Counted from the stretch's first letter, positions 12,930 to 25,355 are shown. The stretch is 64,000 nt of DNA from Chinchilla lanigera (GCF_000276665.1 NW_004955446.1:7315835-7379834), one strand, 5' to 3'. Translations and numbers: made by a program. The notes: generated by a model from the letters alone, not told the origin.

Positions 12930-14760
12930 AAAACCAGCAGGTTCACAAGTCCATAGTCAAGTGTTCTGTCTCTATAAGCTCCAGATACATGCCAACAACT
13001 GTCTCAACTGAGATGCAATTCTCTGATGCAGATGGCATTATCCTGTTCCAGAATTGGAGGCCTGTGTTGTGATTCTTCCACTGAACTTGCCTTGAATTCT
13101 GCACATCTTTCCCCACCGTGGGTCCTCCGGAGTTTGTGCGGCAATACGCTCCAAGAATCAGGGCTGCTTGCACTGAAGCCTGGAACTGTTGGAGAGCTCT
13201 TTCCTATTCTCCGCCCCAAACCTGGCAGCTTTCCAAATAAGTTAGTATGTTAGCTGGAGCATTACTCCTAGTTGTAGAATGCACTGCCTTCAGAACCATA
13301 AGGGGTCTGTCTACCCAATACTTCACACTTCCCTGAGGACTGGACCTCTAAAAACTTTACTGGAGAGTCTCTGATGAATCTTTACTGTTTATCTGGTTTT
13401 ATCTGAGGTGCTTGCACCTTACCATAACACAGCAGCCATCTTTTGCTTATCCTGCCCAGTCAATATGATGTGGGGTGCAGTAAGAGATATTGAGATGGTT
13501 CAGGTTTCATCAACTTTTGATTGAGAGTTGGAGTTTGTATAGCCCTGTGTCAAATTTTAGTCTAAATGAATATATTCTATGTGATGGTGGACTATTTTCT
13601 GACACTCTTTTCAAACTGAAATGGAATAAAATAATTTGCCACATCGGTGATTGCATACTTTGTATCTGAGGCTTTAATCTGCTCTAGCATGAGTTCAGCA
13701 CAAAGGCTGAGATAAGCGATATTGCTTGGTTAAGTCTGCAGTAGTCTACAGTCATTCTCTAGGTTCCATCCAGTTTCTTTATGAACCAGCTTGGCAAATT
13801 AAGAAGACAGGATTAGAACTATTCCTCCTCCATCCCACAGGTCTTAAATGGTGGGACTGATCTCTATCTCCCCTCTAAGATACAATTTTCCATCTGATGT
13901 ATTATTTTGGCAGGAGCAAGAGGTATTTCAGCGTTCCATTTGGCTCTACCCACTAGGATTGCTTTTAAACCACAGACCCAAGCACCCTTAAAATTCAATC
14001 CCAGGAGAACTCATGTGGTTGCTGCCAGTACATGTCAGCATGTCTCAATTGGGCCATGCTGGGATTTAGTCCTAGTTATTGGCTTGGCAGCAAGCAAAGG
14101 AAGTGGGGCGTTTAGAGAGAGAAAGGACTATTGCCTTGTGGCAAGAATTTCTTCAATTCCAACACAGCAGACATGTTAATTAAACTAGAGGGTCCAAGTG
14201 AGTCATAGTGTATTCCTGCAGATGATCCTACTCCATGTTCAGGATCCTATGTTTTTCCACTCTCACATGACAGATATACTTGGGCTAAATATTCAATGTT
14301 CAAATGTCTCGAGTTGTGTCATTTAACAATGAGCTCATAGGCCACAATTCAATTGGTTCTGTCATTCCACTACAAGTGATAAAGACTTTATAGAAGTTAC
14401 CACAGAACCTCACAAACTTAAGTTAATTGCTTAACACTGTTTCTAATTTTTATTCTGTAGTATGTTAGAGGTAACCAGTCAACTCCCGGTTTTTGTAAAT
14501 TCCCTCATAGTCTTCAAATACTCTACCTATATCATCACACCAACCATTTCCTTCCACAGAACATTGTCTCAGGTCAACACTGGTGAAATTAAGCTGCAAC
14601 ATTATGCCAGGGACTATGAGTGCCCCATTTACCAACAAGGAGGCATTTCCTTGAGCTGTCAGGTAATGAACTGATCTGACTCAATTTTGTCACCGTAAGA
14701 GTATGGCATTAAATACGCAAGATTTTTATGAGACGTGGGGATGCAGCCAGGAAAGACTAG
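12930..14760 (-). pseudogene. Decayed ERV-L-type endogenous retrovirus pol region
   Basis: Read on the minus strand, the core from about 13,900 down to 12,943 is colinear with ERV-L-type pol. The reverse-transcriptase part comes first (higher coordinates), then an RNase H part near 13,173-12,943. That last part forms a 76-codon open stretch ending in a peptide like LELIETEHLTMDL. Frames change repeatedly and stops interrupt the RT, so no product can be made. Family assignment is from general pattern. The left edge is fairly clear, while the part above 13,900 is a looser match and may belong to upstream pol or other sequence. No flanking LTRs were recognised, so the insertion appears as an isolated internal fragment, antisense to SMIM15 and about 6 kb upstream of its promoter. 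Confidence 0.7.
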
Positions 14761-15648
14761 GTGGATTATCAATAACAATACAAATCTGACTCCAAGTGTA
14801 AGACAGAGGGAAGAAAGCTGTGTGGAGGTGTCCTAGACTGCCATGCAGAGTAAGGAAGGCCTGGGAAAGTGATGGAAGGATCCTTGAGTCTGGAGCTGGC
14901 TATCAGAGTAATATTCCATGTTTTCTAGAAACAGGCCTGCCTGGGTATCTCTGTCACACTTAGTCACTGAGCTGTAAGACCATCAGTCTTGGCACAAATA
15001 CAGTGAGACTTCGGAGCACAATAGCTGGGGCCATTGGTCAATTAAGTGTCCAGTAATGGGGGGAGGGCCTCTGAAGTGTATTCTCATAGTATTCTCATCA
15101 GTCTAGAAGCAGCAGAGTGAGATTCAAATCAGTTTGGGTTTCAGAATCTTCTCCACTGTACTAGAAGCCAGCTCTTAGAACTAGAGAGATGTGAAGTAAA
15201 ATGTCGTTTATCATACTGAAGATGGATATAGAGGGGAGGTCAGGCTGGTAAGAGACATTAAGCTCCTCTAAGTAGTCTGTACTTCATTCTAAAGAAAATA
15301 ATGTGGCAAAAGGAGGGGCACATTACAGATTAGTATATATGAATATATTCCATATGAATTATATACACACATGAATAATTTATGGACCCATATGTAGTTT
15401 CCTATGATATAAAATGGTTTAGCAGATTTGAAGACAGATGCAACAAAAAGTGATTCCTGGACTGCATATATGTTGACAAAGCATTCATACTTTCTATGGT
15501 ATAAAAATTTGAGGAAAAAAAAGGATCCAGACAAATTCATTTTTCATCAGACTTTATACAATCTTGTAAGGCAATCAAAAACTCACTTAATTATTGCTAT
15601 TTTCTTACTAGTATTTTCTCTCATTTTTATTTAAAGGCACTCCATTAA

Positions 15649-15747
15649 GCCTTTTTTTTTTGGTTTTTCTTCGGTACTGGGAACTGAACTCACGACCTTG
15701 TGCTTGCCAGGCAGGCGCTTTTGCCGCTGAGCTAAATCCCCAGCCCC
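15649..15747 (-). repeat. Young ID SINE with perfect target-site duplication
   Basis: A T-run and 'ggtttttcttcggtactggg' lead into the reverse-complement ID body, which ends at 'aaatccccagcccc'. A perfect 13-base direct repeat (ggcactccattaa) lies at 15,636-15,648 and 15,748-15,760. Confidence 0.95.
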
Positions 15748-16744
15748 GGCACTCCATTAATTCTGTGTAAGTTCCCAACAATCAACTTATAAATTCTAGA
15801 GCTTACTACCTTATTGCTAATAAAAGGAAGCAACATATTTTTTAATTAGTTATTGTTACAAGAAACAGGTATTAACATTATTTTATGGTTATGACAACTT
15901 AGGTATAGAAATAGTAAATGATTTCCTCAGTCCACTCGGATCAAATATGAACCTAGGATAAGATTAAATCAGATTCTTATACAGTTATGTTTTTCAACAG
16001 TTCAAATCGACAACTGCAATAGAGTATTAAAACCTAGAGATGAAAAAACTCTCAAGAGAATATTGGTCCATCTTTGTTGTCTGAAAGCAGGTATTAGCTA
16101 CTGCTATAGTTGGAAAATTAGCTGATCAAGATCAAATCTAAAAATCTAGGAGAACTCCAAATTTACAGCCTCTAAAAACTCATCATACTTAGCACCTATT
16201 CTTCATGAGGACATATGTGGAACAGAATAGAGTTTTTGATTTTCAGATTATTTCACTTCCTAAGTCAGGAAACCTAAAAACATAAACTGTGAATTCAGCA
16301 AAAAGAATCAGGGATCAGGATATGTCTGTGATGGTTTAGGGAACTGTATTTATAGCCTGGCACCAGTAAATTTTTGTTCACTTTTTGAACTACACTGCAA
16401 ATATATACATATATTCGGCAAGATATTAAGAAAACAGATTATAGAATCACACAATAGGATGCTGTTCCAAATGACTTCCTATGTTCCCTAGTTCTGAATG
16501 AGAACCAGTGGTTCTGGATGGTTAAAAGATATTAAAATAAACAAAAATTAGGACCAGTGCTAGAACTTTACTAGCCAGTAACTAATTTTAGGTATCAGGG
16601 GTTTCTGCAAAATTCTGTTTCTAATACTATAGGTAACTTATACCTTATTTCACAAAGGACTTAGTGTCTTCTTACATGGATACAATACAATAATGATGTA
16701 GGATATCTGTTCTAGGAAAAATATACTTAAAAAAAAATTCAGGA

Positions 16745-16808
16745 TGTTGGGGTATAGCTCAGCACGACATTGTGGAACCTGGGTTCAAGCTTCAGTACTT
16801 AAAAAATA
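16745..16808 (+). repeat. Degraded, internally deleted ID-like SINE
   Basis: 'gttggggtatagctcagca' (A box) joins after a deletion to 'aacctgggttcaagcttcagta' (B box), followed by an A-rich tail. Confidence 0.65.
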
Positions 16809-17864
16809 ATGCAGGTAAGAATGGATAGTAAATTAGCATTTCAAATTTGGCTCTTGAGCTTCTTGACAGTCAATCAGAGATAAAAGTAGGCTGCCAAACT
16901 TTTCTTAGCATCCCATTCTAAAATATCTTACATGAGACTTTATATAGAGGACATGGTATGACACAGAAGATAATTTCTTTAATATCATATAGCAATACAG
17001 TTTTAGCGTTATTACAACTTTAACAGGTCTGCAATCCACAGCTTCAGAGGAATTAGACCATTTTATTTATTGAAAAGGTACCCTCTACCTAAAGGGGAAT
17101 TGTTTGTTGCAGCCCTATGTAAAAAACTTTATTACAGAAAATACTATAGTACAATGCATTCTGGACATGAAGCACTTTAAACAGTTTCAGTGTTAAAAAA
17201 AGCAGACTACCTACTTGCAATATTATGTATTTCTATACTGACTGAGCATTAAAAAAACACACGGAGCTGGTTCTAAAATATATGGTAAAATACTCAGGCA
17301 ATAAGGAATCATTAACAAGAGGCACCTGCTGTTGAATCCAAGCAGTTCTCCTGCAATCTGCATTGGGAATCAAAAGGCTGGAAAATATCTTTATGAGCAT
17401 CTAATCTACATACACAGTCTTATCCCATTTTCAAAGATCTGTATTTAGATCTCTAGACTGGCTTGCTCTTATCTTAAATCTTAGCACCTACAGTCTAGGA
17501 CTAATTCCTTTTATCTTATCAATGAAGATGATGAATCACTACCTTCTTGAATCACTACTTTCTTGTAAATAATTTTACATACTTGGAAAGTAACTAGACT
17601 TCTTTCACTAATAAGATAACCATAATTATTTAAAGATTTCCCCTAACATCTCATTGCATTTTAGACCTTTTTTTTTCTGGCAGCTCGCTGATCACTGTCA
17701 AGATATCTTACAACAGTTTGTACGTTAACATGAGCTTTGCAAATACCCAGGATCTACATTATTTCATGACTTTTCAAATATTAACAGTTTTACCAGTAAT
17801 GAACAATGTGTTATCTTGAAGCCAATTATCTAAAACAATGTTCTACTTATTGAGATAACTGATC

Positions 17865-17990
17865 TCAACTTATATTCTAGTGGGAAAACAGACAATAAAC
17901 CAGTAAATAAGTGCTGAGGAAAAAAAGTGATAGGGGTGGGAAGCCCTTTTGAGAAAAGTAGCACTTAATCTAAAACCTCTAGAAAGGCAG
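17865..17990 (+). repeat. Ancient dispersed repeat fragment
   Basis: 'tatattctagtgggaaaaca' followed by 'gacaataaaccagtaaataa' matches a widespread mammalian repeat pattern. The same pattern recurs at 41,697-41,860. I do not name the family. Confidence 0.45.
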
Positions 17991-18694
17991 CAGCCTTACA
18001 AAGACATGAAAAAAATATCGCAAGCAATTCTTGGCCGAATTTTAGTTATTCTGCTATATATTGAGATACATTCCTTCTGAATTATGTAACTTTGCACTCT
18101 TTGCTAGTGAATCCTGTTATTTTGAAAATTCTCTTTTAAATAATTCTCAAAAAGCTTTTCATTACCTGATTGATTAATTATACATAAGAGCACGTCTTCT
18201 AATTCAGATAAGTATTTCTTAGTAATATTAGCTAAAATAATTTAATTTTCTAACAAGTAAAATTTTATAATGGTTAAAAAATAATAATTGAAAAAAGCCT
18301 GTATGACTTTTCTAGAAAAGTTTGGTAGATACTTCATAGTGAAACTGGCTGAAGGCAGTGTGACCCTCCCAGAAGGCAAGGGCAACAGCAGAATGCACCA
18401 CTGTAATAGTAAAAGGGCCCAGGGGAATTGATAGGTCACCTATGTGGGATGGAGACACAAACTAGCTAGCAAGGCTGGGAAACATTCCCAACAGACTAGC
18501 TCTTTGAGACATACTGCCACCACCTGGGCAACAGGCAATTTGGAAGCACAGAAGGATTTTAGTCATCCTCAGCTAACAAGTATAGAGTCAAACACATACT
18601 TTCATTTTGGGAAACAGACATGTTTGCCAAGTCTTTGAACATTAAAAGAGCAGGGTTTTTTTGTGAAATTTCTTTAGAATCCTGGTGTACTTTT

Positions 18695-18828
18695 AAAGTC
18701 TCTAGTTCCTTATCTGTTAAATGGGTCCAAGAATATACTTCTGTAAGGTTGTTCAGTCTAAGAGTTAGTGATAATAAATGAGAAGCACCCAGTACAGTAA
18801 CTGGTATATGGTAAGGACTCATAAACTG
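18695..18828 (+). repeat. MIR fragment
   Basis: The colinear MIR pattern 'tagttccttatctgttaaatggg' (shown in part), then 'taaggttgttcagtctaagagt' and a final 'cagtaactggtatatggtaagg' is recognisable. Confidence 0.75.
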
Positions 18829-19369
18829 CTTTTACAAAATTCTTCATATGACCTTCCAAATATCATTAGAAACTTGATTACTTCTTAAAGCTACATAAAT
18901 GTTTACTAATAAATGTATTTATTAAATACATTGTTTTAATGGAAGGAAAACAATTCACGAGCTAAAACTAAGGGAAGAAATGAATTCCATCAAAATAAGT
19001 CAAATATGAGAAGAGCTACTGCAGGGCAAGAGGCACATATGCAGATGAAAGATCTGTCTTTTAATCTAGCATAAATATTATTATAATAGTAACTTTTTCA
19101 GATTTCACTCATACACAATTCTTACATTGGTTAAAGAGGAACGTATCTTATTTGTCAATGAAAAAAAATTTTAAAGCAAATGGTACAAGACTGCCAGGCT
19201 TTACCTTCTCAAGTGAAAAAAGCTTAGAATTTGTAAGGCTCCATAAAATATAACTGCAATAGAGTACATGTGTGCTAACCAGGCTGGCGGTGTGATTGGC
19301 TACACAGAAATTACCCTTATACAAAGGCAGAACCTACTTAGTTAACAGCATAAGGTTTAATTAATTTGG

Positions 19370-19401
19370 TTAAATTTATGTACGATTAAATTTATGTACG
19401 A
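19370..19401. repeat. 16-base perfect tandem duplication
   Basis: ttaaatttatgtacga occurs twice head to tail without mismatch. Confidence 0.95.
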
Positions 19402-21284
19402 TTTAAAAATATAGCATAACATTTCTTTATTATTTAAAAATGGTACTCTGAAAGACATTTCAGAAAATAAAAACCACAGGTTAAAAATTTTTTGAATAAA
19501 TAAGACTTTAAGAAAATCACCAGATATTCCTACTAAATGAACCTTACTACACTGCTGCTTATGAAGCTTCAGTCAAAAAAATGGTCCAATTCAGTATGCT
19601 TTAGAGATGACTTTTAAAGATGAAAGGACACCAGAGAGGTCACCTAGCATACTTTCTACATAGAGAAGAAGGAACCGCTCCTAGTGGTATCATCTGTAAC
19701 TAGAGATCAGTATTGAGACTCACAAGCTAAGACTCCTCAGTATAAAATGGAGTCCACTGTATTAGAACCAATCTTAACAACACCCCTTGTTGAGGCCGTA
19801 TAGACTGCAATAAGGAGCTAGGCCATGGCAACTCCTAAGCTACTCAACAGGCTTGCCACCTGCCCTGAAAAGGGGATTAGTAAAATTAGACCATGAAGAC
19901 ATGGTCTATTAGATTACAGCTAACGAGCTACAGAGGTGCTCTTCTTTTATGCCTTTAATCAGAGACATAGCAGATGAAGTATCTACTAGGAGGGGGCTGG
20001 TTTATCCAAAATTAAAAGACAGACCTACACACTGGCCTCTGGAGTGAAGGACATTAAAATAATAAAATTCTGACCCCTTCCTGGAGTCAGTTTGGGCAAG
20101 TTTTAAGAAATCAGTCTACTCTAGCAAAGTTTTCAGCGACACAATCTCGTGACTGGCTCTGCCTTTTGTGGCTACTCTAGCTAAGGGTAGGTCTAAACAT
20201 CACCTGGATTTTCAAACAAGAACGAGTAAGAAAACAACTGCTGGTAATACAACACACAAACATTAACATATGCCCAACGATCTTTAGATTAACTGCCAAA
20301 GCCTGTTCCATAGTAAATAATAGTTACTATTATATCTAGTTATACATGTTGCAGCTTGCTCTTCAAAAGAACATTCTAGAGTCTTTCAGAATTAAAAACT
20401 TGTTTTATTTGGCACACAACAGCGAAGAGGTTTTGCAACATTTGTCAGAGGTTGTCAAACAGAGCAACCAGTTCGGTGTAAGCAATCACAAAATTTGAGC
20501 ACCAACCAAACTAGAACTAATCTTTCAGTTCCTGTAGATTATAAGACACTATTCATTCACCCTTTCTGTTTGTTGACTTTTGCATCCCTTTGTGTACTGA
20601 AAGAACAAGTACCTCTGTGGGAACTCTACGGTCTGCCAGTTTAATTATTTATCAAGTTTACTTTGGGCAAGTATCGATCATGCTTTTGTGAAATGAGTTA
20701 GGTTCTTAAATTAAAAACAAACAAAAACAAAACCTTTCCCCCACAGCTCGGCAGCATTTCCCCGTAGTAACCAGGTTCAGCGGCTGCTTGGTCTCCCACG
20801 CAGGGTTGTATTATTCAACCACACGAGACGCGTGAGGTGGGGTGAACCGGAGTGAACTCGCCAGAGCCCCGGGGAGTCCTGCGAGCCTCGCCTTGGCTTC
20901 GAATGGCACATGGGGGGCACGTCCTCGCCGCGGCCGAAGACCCCCGCCCGAACCTCCACCACGCCCGGCTTCAGCAGCGGAGGGTTTGTCGCTTCCCTCA
21001 CACTGGCAAGGGCGGAGCTCCGAGCAGCTTCGGCCGCCCCAGCCCCCTCGCCCACCCCTCAGTCCCCACAGGGGGCGCGGGCCTTCGACTCTCCCCCGGA
21101 GCCCGGCACCCGCCCGCTCCGCGCGGCCTCACCTGCCGCTCCGCGGAAGTCTCCGCGCCGCCCGCCCCCCTCCCCCGCGCCCTGGGCTCCGCGGTCCGGG
21201 ACCCACCCGGCGACGGCGCAGCCGGAAACTGACCCCGCGACTTCCTCACGCCCAGCTGCCCGGTTTGTGGGCGGGGCGCGAGGG

Positions 21285-21318
21285 CCGCGACTTCCGCTTT
21301 CCTGCTTCCGGTGTGGTG
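21285..21318 (+). other. SMIM15: Putative non-coding first exon of SMIM15
   Basis: The exon is inferred between the ETS/GC-box cluster and the consensus donor GTGAGT at 21,319-21,324. The transcription start is a guess, and the first exon may begin earlier inside the island or use another donor downstream. No ATG of the SMIM15 frame lies here. The coding sequence is entirely in the 3' exon. Confidence 0.45.
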
Positions 21319-23561
21319 GTGAGTGGGGAGTGGGAGTCGTAGCCCGCGGGGCGCGATGACGGGGGCGGCCGGTTGCAGAGGCTCAGCTGGGCGGGCCGGC
21401 CGGGCTCCTCTGGGGCCCTTACTGCGGGAGTCCTGTCCGGCCCGCGGCGGCCAGAGCTGAGCCTCCTGGGACCCAGGGGCGGGGGCGGTGTGGCTCCTGC
21501 GCCGGCAACGCCGTCTGGGGAAGAACAGTGAGCTGAGCGGGGTCGGGTGGGGTGCGGTGCGGTGCTGTGCGGTGCGTAGAAAGTGGGGAAGACCAAGGAC
21601 CAGGTGGCTGGCCGTCCAGTGCCATCGGCGGCTGCTTCAGGTTCCTCGGGGGGCTGGTGGGTAGGGGAGCCCTGTCAACTTTTTGGGGCGGAAGAGCACT
21701 ATTTATTCGCGAAATTGTGGGAAGCACGGGGGTCTGGGTTCAAAACAGGTGCGGAGTGTAGACTCTAATTCTTTTCTTGGTGGTAGTGGCTAAAACATGG
21801 CTATAAACCAAGTCCTTCACTCCGTTTTATTTTTTTGCAAAGCTGTTTTGCCTCTTTTTGAAACTTGCATTAGTTCATACTGAGCTAGAGAAGAAAGATC
21901 AATCTTATTGTTACCTGGTTCCAGCTATGGGTAGGAGCGTTATGAAGTCGGGGCCTAGGGTGTTTCATGTCTTAGACATTTAGATGCATATTCATTTAAA
22001 GGCGGGGCATTTTTTATTTTTAATGTGAGGGAACTGAAAAGGGAGTTAAAACAAGTGACAAATTCCTTCAGGTGATGGGATTGTAGATAATTTATAATTT
22101 GTTTTGGTTATTTTCTGATTTTCCTAAGGACTGGAATTTTATAATTTGACAACCTTCAAAGAATAAGATGAAGTGTTTGAGTTTACAACGATGTACCTAA
22201 TCCAATAAATACATGAATGAATGTCCTCTTTCTTTAGTATAGGAAATAGAAGTGCTAGGAATGTATATGGTTGTTTAATGTGAGAGCCACCATGTCTTTA
22301 TAAGTCAGTGAATGTCATAAATTTATTATTGAAGTAAATAATTTAGTAAAATACCCTTCAGTAATTAATATTTTCTTACAGGGCACTTGCAATTCTGGTA
22401 AACTCAAATTAGAAAAAAATAGGAATTAGAAGCTTATAATTGATAGGCAATGTTACATGTCATTTACAGATTCCATGTATAGAATTTAGAAAATTCCCTT
22501 TTAAGAATTTCTTAGTTATCCTCAAAGTTGCGAATTAAATGGTCTTTATCCTTTTTTACTCATCCACTGTGTAGAATTTAAACTTCTCAGGAGTGTGCCT
22601 TAAAACTAAAGAGAACGACTGACAACCATCTGAAGTTGATTGACCCCCAGGACAAAGTTAGAGGTCACTGCTCAAGCATAAGGTAGATGACTTTGTTTTG
22701 TTTTGTAACCCCAGCTGAAATTTTAAGTGGTTATATGTACAGCCACTCCCTACCCAAGTATTCGTATTCTCTGTTTTCAATAGAGGTTGGCACAAACATG
22801 AAAGGTAAGGAAGCCTCTGGAGCAAGTAGGAAATGTCACTCAAGTCCTCACCATTCTCATTTACAAGATGGCCCTTTTGTACCAACTCAAAAACGGAACA
22901 AAACTCCTGGCACTTGTAATGGCTGCTTTTTTTTTCATTTAAAATTATGTTTCAATATGGGTCCTCAAAGCTGAAAGGGCATAAAATAACACATTACTTC
23001 TTCCTTATACCTCTTTGGTGTATAAATATGGACATCATCATGGGTTTCATCCCCCTCTCCTTTATTACTGGAAATAGCCACCTATCATCTCTGTTTCTCT
23101 GAGAGCATTTCTCATGATCAGTGGTTTATCCTTTTGAAACTTGAAATTTGAGTTTTACTTTTGTTAAATTAGTGTTCAGTAATAATAAGAATTATGTCAA
23201 CAAATGACAAACAGGATTGGGCTGTTTCCTGAAATGAGTTTGTGAAACTCAAGGTTCTTGAAGGTTACTGCTACAGTCTTGCATATAGGAAGCCTCTGAG
23301 ACTACAGAGTCCTTATGATAAAATCTAAATGATCTTTACTTTTATCCTGTGTAAATTTATATCAAGTTACTATTCTGTTGTCCTAGTAGAATTATTTTTT
23401 CATTGGTGGAGATATTAGCCTTTATGAAAATAGCACTGATTAAAAAAACACTGAGTGATAATGGAATTCTGAGTTAACTGGTATATGATACCATTTTTTT
23501 CTTAATTTGATTATCCATATGATTTCCCCCTCTGTTTTTCCCCCTTTCCTACTCACTCCAG
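21319..23561 (+). other. SMIM15: Intron of SMIM15
   Basis: The intron is bounded by GTGAGT at 21,319 and a pyrimidine-rich acceptor ending 'actcactccag' at 23,561. The GC-rich start includes a short GGTGC-type repeat (21,546-21,573). The rest is ordinary sequence without an identified SINE. A small additional 5'UTR exon inside it cannot be excluded. Confidence 0.6.
21540..21577. repeat. Short GGTGC-type tandem repeat in the CpG island
   Basis: Several near-copies of a pentamer (gggtg, ggtgc, ggtgc, tgtgc, ggtgc) stand in a row just inside the SMIM15 intron. Confidence 0.7.
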
Positions 23562-23583
23562 TTTTCCTGAGACTGCTACAGAG

Positions 23584-23808
23584 ATGTTCGATGTAAAGGC
23601 TTGGGCTGAATATGTTGTGGAATGGGCTGCAAAGGACCCATATGGTTTCCTTACAACCGTTATTTTGGCCCTTACTCCACTGTTCCTAGCAAGTGCTGTC
23701 TTGTCCTGGAAATTGGCCAAAATGATTGAAGCGAGGGAGAAGGAGCAAAAGAAGAAACAAAAACGTCAAGAAAATATTGCAAAAGCTAAACGACTGAAAA
23801 AGGATTGA
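23584..23808 (+). CDS. SMIM15: Small integral membrane protein 15, complete
   Basis: A 74-residue protein encoded in a single exon. The sequence from [20 protein letters not shown] to the lysine-rich end AKRLKKD is what I know for mammalian SMIM15, with the same length and, as recalled, only a conservative change at residue 4. Layout: a short acidic/aromatic N-terminal segment (1-19), one hydrophobic membrane span (about 20-43, [19 protein letters not shown]), then a highly charged helix (about 46-74) rich in Lys, Glu and Gln, likely coiled-coil and probably cytosolic. There is no cleavable signal peptide. The start follows the acceptor at 23,561 by 22 bases. Molecular function is not established. 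The frame is intact and AT/GC use is normal for a functional gene. A processed pseudogene is unlikely, given the CpG-island promoter, the spliced structure and the syntenic position beside NDUFAF2. Confidence 0.97.
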   Translation: MFDVKAWAEYVVEWAAKDPYGFLTTVILALTPLFLASAVLSWKLAKMIEAREKEQKKKQKRQENIAKAKRLKKD

Positions 23809-24026
23809 AGGGATGAACAGGCTCTGCAAGCAGGAAAAAGTCATCTGGGAAATTATGAAGCTTTGGAAGGACCCCATAAGGTTTCTTTGGATTTTATGCA
23901 AGTTGTTATTGTCCAAGTAGAAGAATCATTCTGGAATCTGACCTCAATACTGTAGTAGCTTTTAGGCCCAGGCATAGATGTTTGTTGGTGACCATTGGCA
24001 GTTGTTACAAATTTGTAATGATTATA

Positions 24027-24305
24027 CTGGTTGAGCATCGCTGATGCCTAACCCAGAGTACTCCAGAATCCAAAACTTCGTATGCACAGATGTGATGCCA
24101 CAAGTGGACAGTTCCACAGCTGACCTCTGATGGGTCTCAGTCAAAATACAGAGGCTCTAAAAATGTACAAAATTTCTTCCAGGCTATAAGAAACAAACGA
24201 TTTTTTCAAGATGTCTCATTATATATATGCAAATATTCCAAAATCTGAAAACATCTAAAACATTTCTGGTTCCAGGTAGTTCAGAAAAGGAATATTCAAT
24301 CTGTA
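24027..24305 (+). mobile_element. Fossil DNA transposon (Tigger/MER2-group type) inside the SMIM15 3'UTR
   Basis: The left end 'ggttgagcatcgctgatgcc' is mirrored by a right end whose reverse complement begins 'gattgaatattccttttctg', giving recognisable terminal inverted repeats. Internal landmarks 'gatgccacaagtgga', 'cagtcaaaata' and 'gcaaatattccaaaatctga' match a common non-autonomous eutherian DNA transposon. The exact family is left open. There is no coding capacity. Confidence 0.8.
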
Positions 24306-25349
24306 GTACAAATTCTTTATCATTGACTTAGTCATTTGCCATTTTTTACCTATATTCTGAAATAGAAACATCCTGTGGAAACAAATGACTTTATATTATG
24401 AACTCTATTCAAATAGTGGTTTAAAACAGAGTCCTGTACTTTTAAGAATGTTAAAGTCAAACTTGCCCTCTTTGAAGTGAAAGTCTGCTTGGGCTTAAAA
24501 GAAACAGTATATTAATCAAATTTTTTTTTTTATCATCATTGCTTGTTTCTTGGAATCACTTCTGACTTTTTCAAAGCAAAATAATATTGATCAATAATTA
24601 CATCTATTCTTTATTTTTCTTATTTTAGCCTTTGAGACAACTGGTAATTATCAAGACATTCTGCATTTTTTAAAACCTAATTTTTGAAAGAACTATCTTA
24701 TTTTGACTATGTACAGTACCACCTTCTAGATGTAATTTTTGTACTTACAAACACTGCCACTTTCTTAGAGATGAGTTGTTAAGTAACGCTATGATTTAAA
24801 ACTTGCAGTAAAAATGCCAAACACTGCAATATCTTGGAAGCAGTTTTTTTTTGTGCTAAAACTGTGAAATAGTTAAAATGTCTTACCAGATAATTTGCTC
24901 ATTATATATGTAACATTTTTGTTTTTATTCCATTCTTTGTTTTAACTTAGTGGTAATGCTGTCCTGTACTTCTGGTCAAACAGGTTGAGGTGAAAATTAA
25001 CACTTCATTCTTTTAAAGAGCTCTTAAAGAGTTAATATTTAAGCCATACTTCATAAGTGGTAAAGAAAGGCCTAAAATTAGGAAAAATTTGGGCATAATA
25101 ATAATTGCACGAACAGAATAAAGTATTTCAAAATAAGTATGTGCTATAGTTAGGTTCTGACTAAAAGATCTTTCGATTAAGGAGTACAACCAGAACTTTT
25201 GACTATTAAACATGGCTTTTCTAAATGCATGATCCAGTCATTGTATTTACTGCAGCATTTAATAGCTTATTAATGTTTTTTGCACCTCTGATGATGAATT
25301 TTAAGTTACAGTGATTATCCCACAGTTCTAATTTAAAATGAAACTATGA

Positions 25350-25355
25350 AATAAA
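25350..25355 (+). terminator. SMIM15: Polyadenylation signal AATAAA of SMIM15
   Basis: Canonical hexamer at the end of the AT-rich 3'UTR, followed by 'gatactttttta'. Cleavage is expected about 15-25 bases downstream. Confidence 0.7.

Larger units (their letters stand above)
15761..20829. other. Intergenic DNA upstream of SMIM15
   Basis: No coding gene is recognised. The stretch contains a degraded ID (16,745-16,808), an ancient repeat copy (17,865-17,990), a MIR (18,695-18,828) and a 16-base tandem duplication (19,370-19,401). In human an antisense lncRNA starts near this promoter. I cannot identify its exons here from sequence alone. Confidence 0.5.
20830..21590 (+). promoter_or_regulatory. 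SMIM15: CpG island promoter of SMIM15
   Basis: Base composition switches abruptly from AT-rich to GC-rich with dense CpG at about 20,830 and returns by about 21,600. Inside lie a GC box (tgggcggggc, 21,268-21,277) and two ETS-type CTTCCG motifs (21,291-21,296 and 21,305-21,310), a common combination at housekeeping promoters without TATA. A strong splice donor (GTGAGT at 21,319) follows directly. Position, about 2.2 kb upstream of the SMIM15 coding exon on the same strand, makes this its promoter. Such islands often fire in both directions, so an antisense transcript is possible but not shown. Confidence 0.85.

Noticed and set aside
20842..21359. Overlapping ORFs of 83-166 codons in several frames of the CpG island
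   Set aside because: GC-rich DNA lacks stop codons, so open frames appear in most frames at once. The translations are Pro/Arg/Ala-rich low-complexity without domains.
23686..24038. Minus-strand ORFs of 61-76 codons overlapping SMIM15
   Set aside because: They are antisense shadows of the SMIM15 exon, with no recognisable features of their own.
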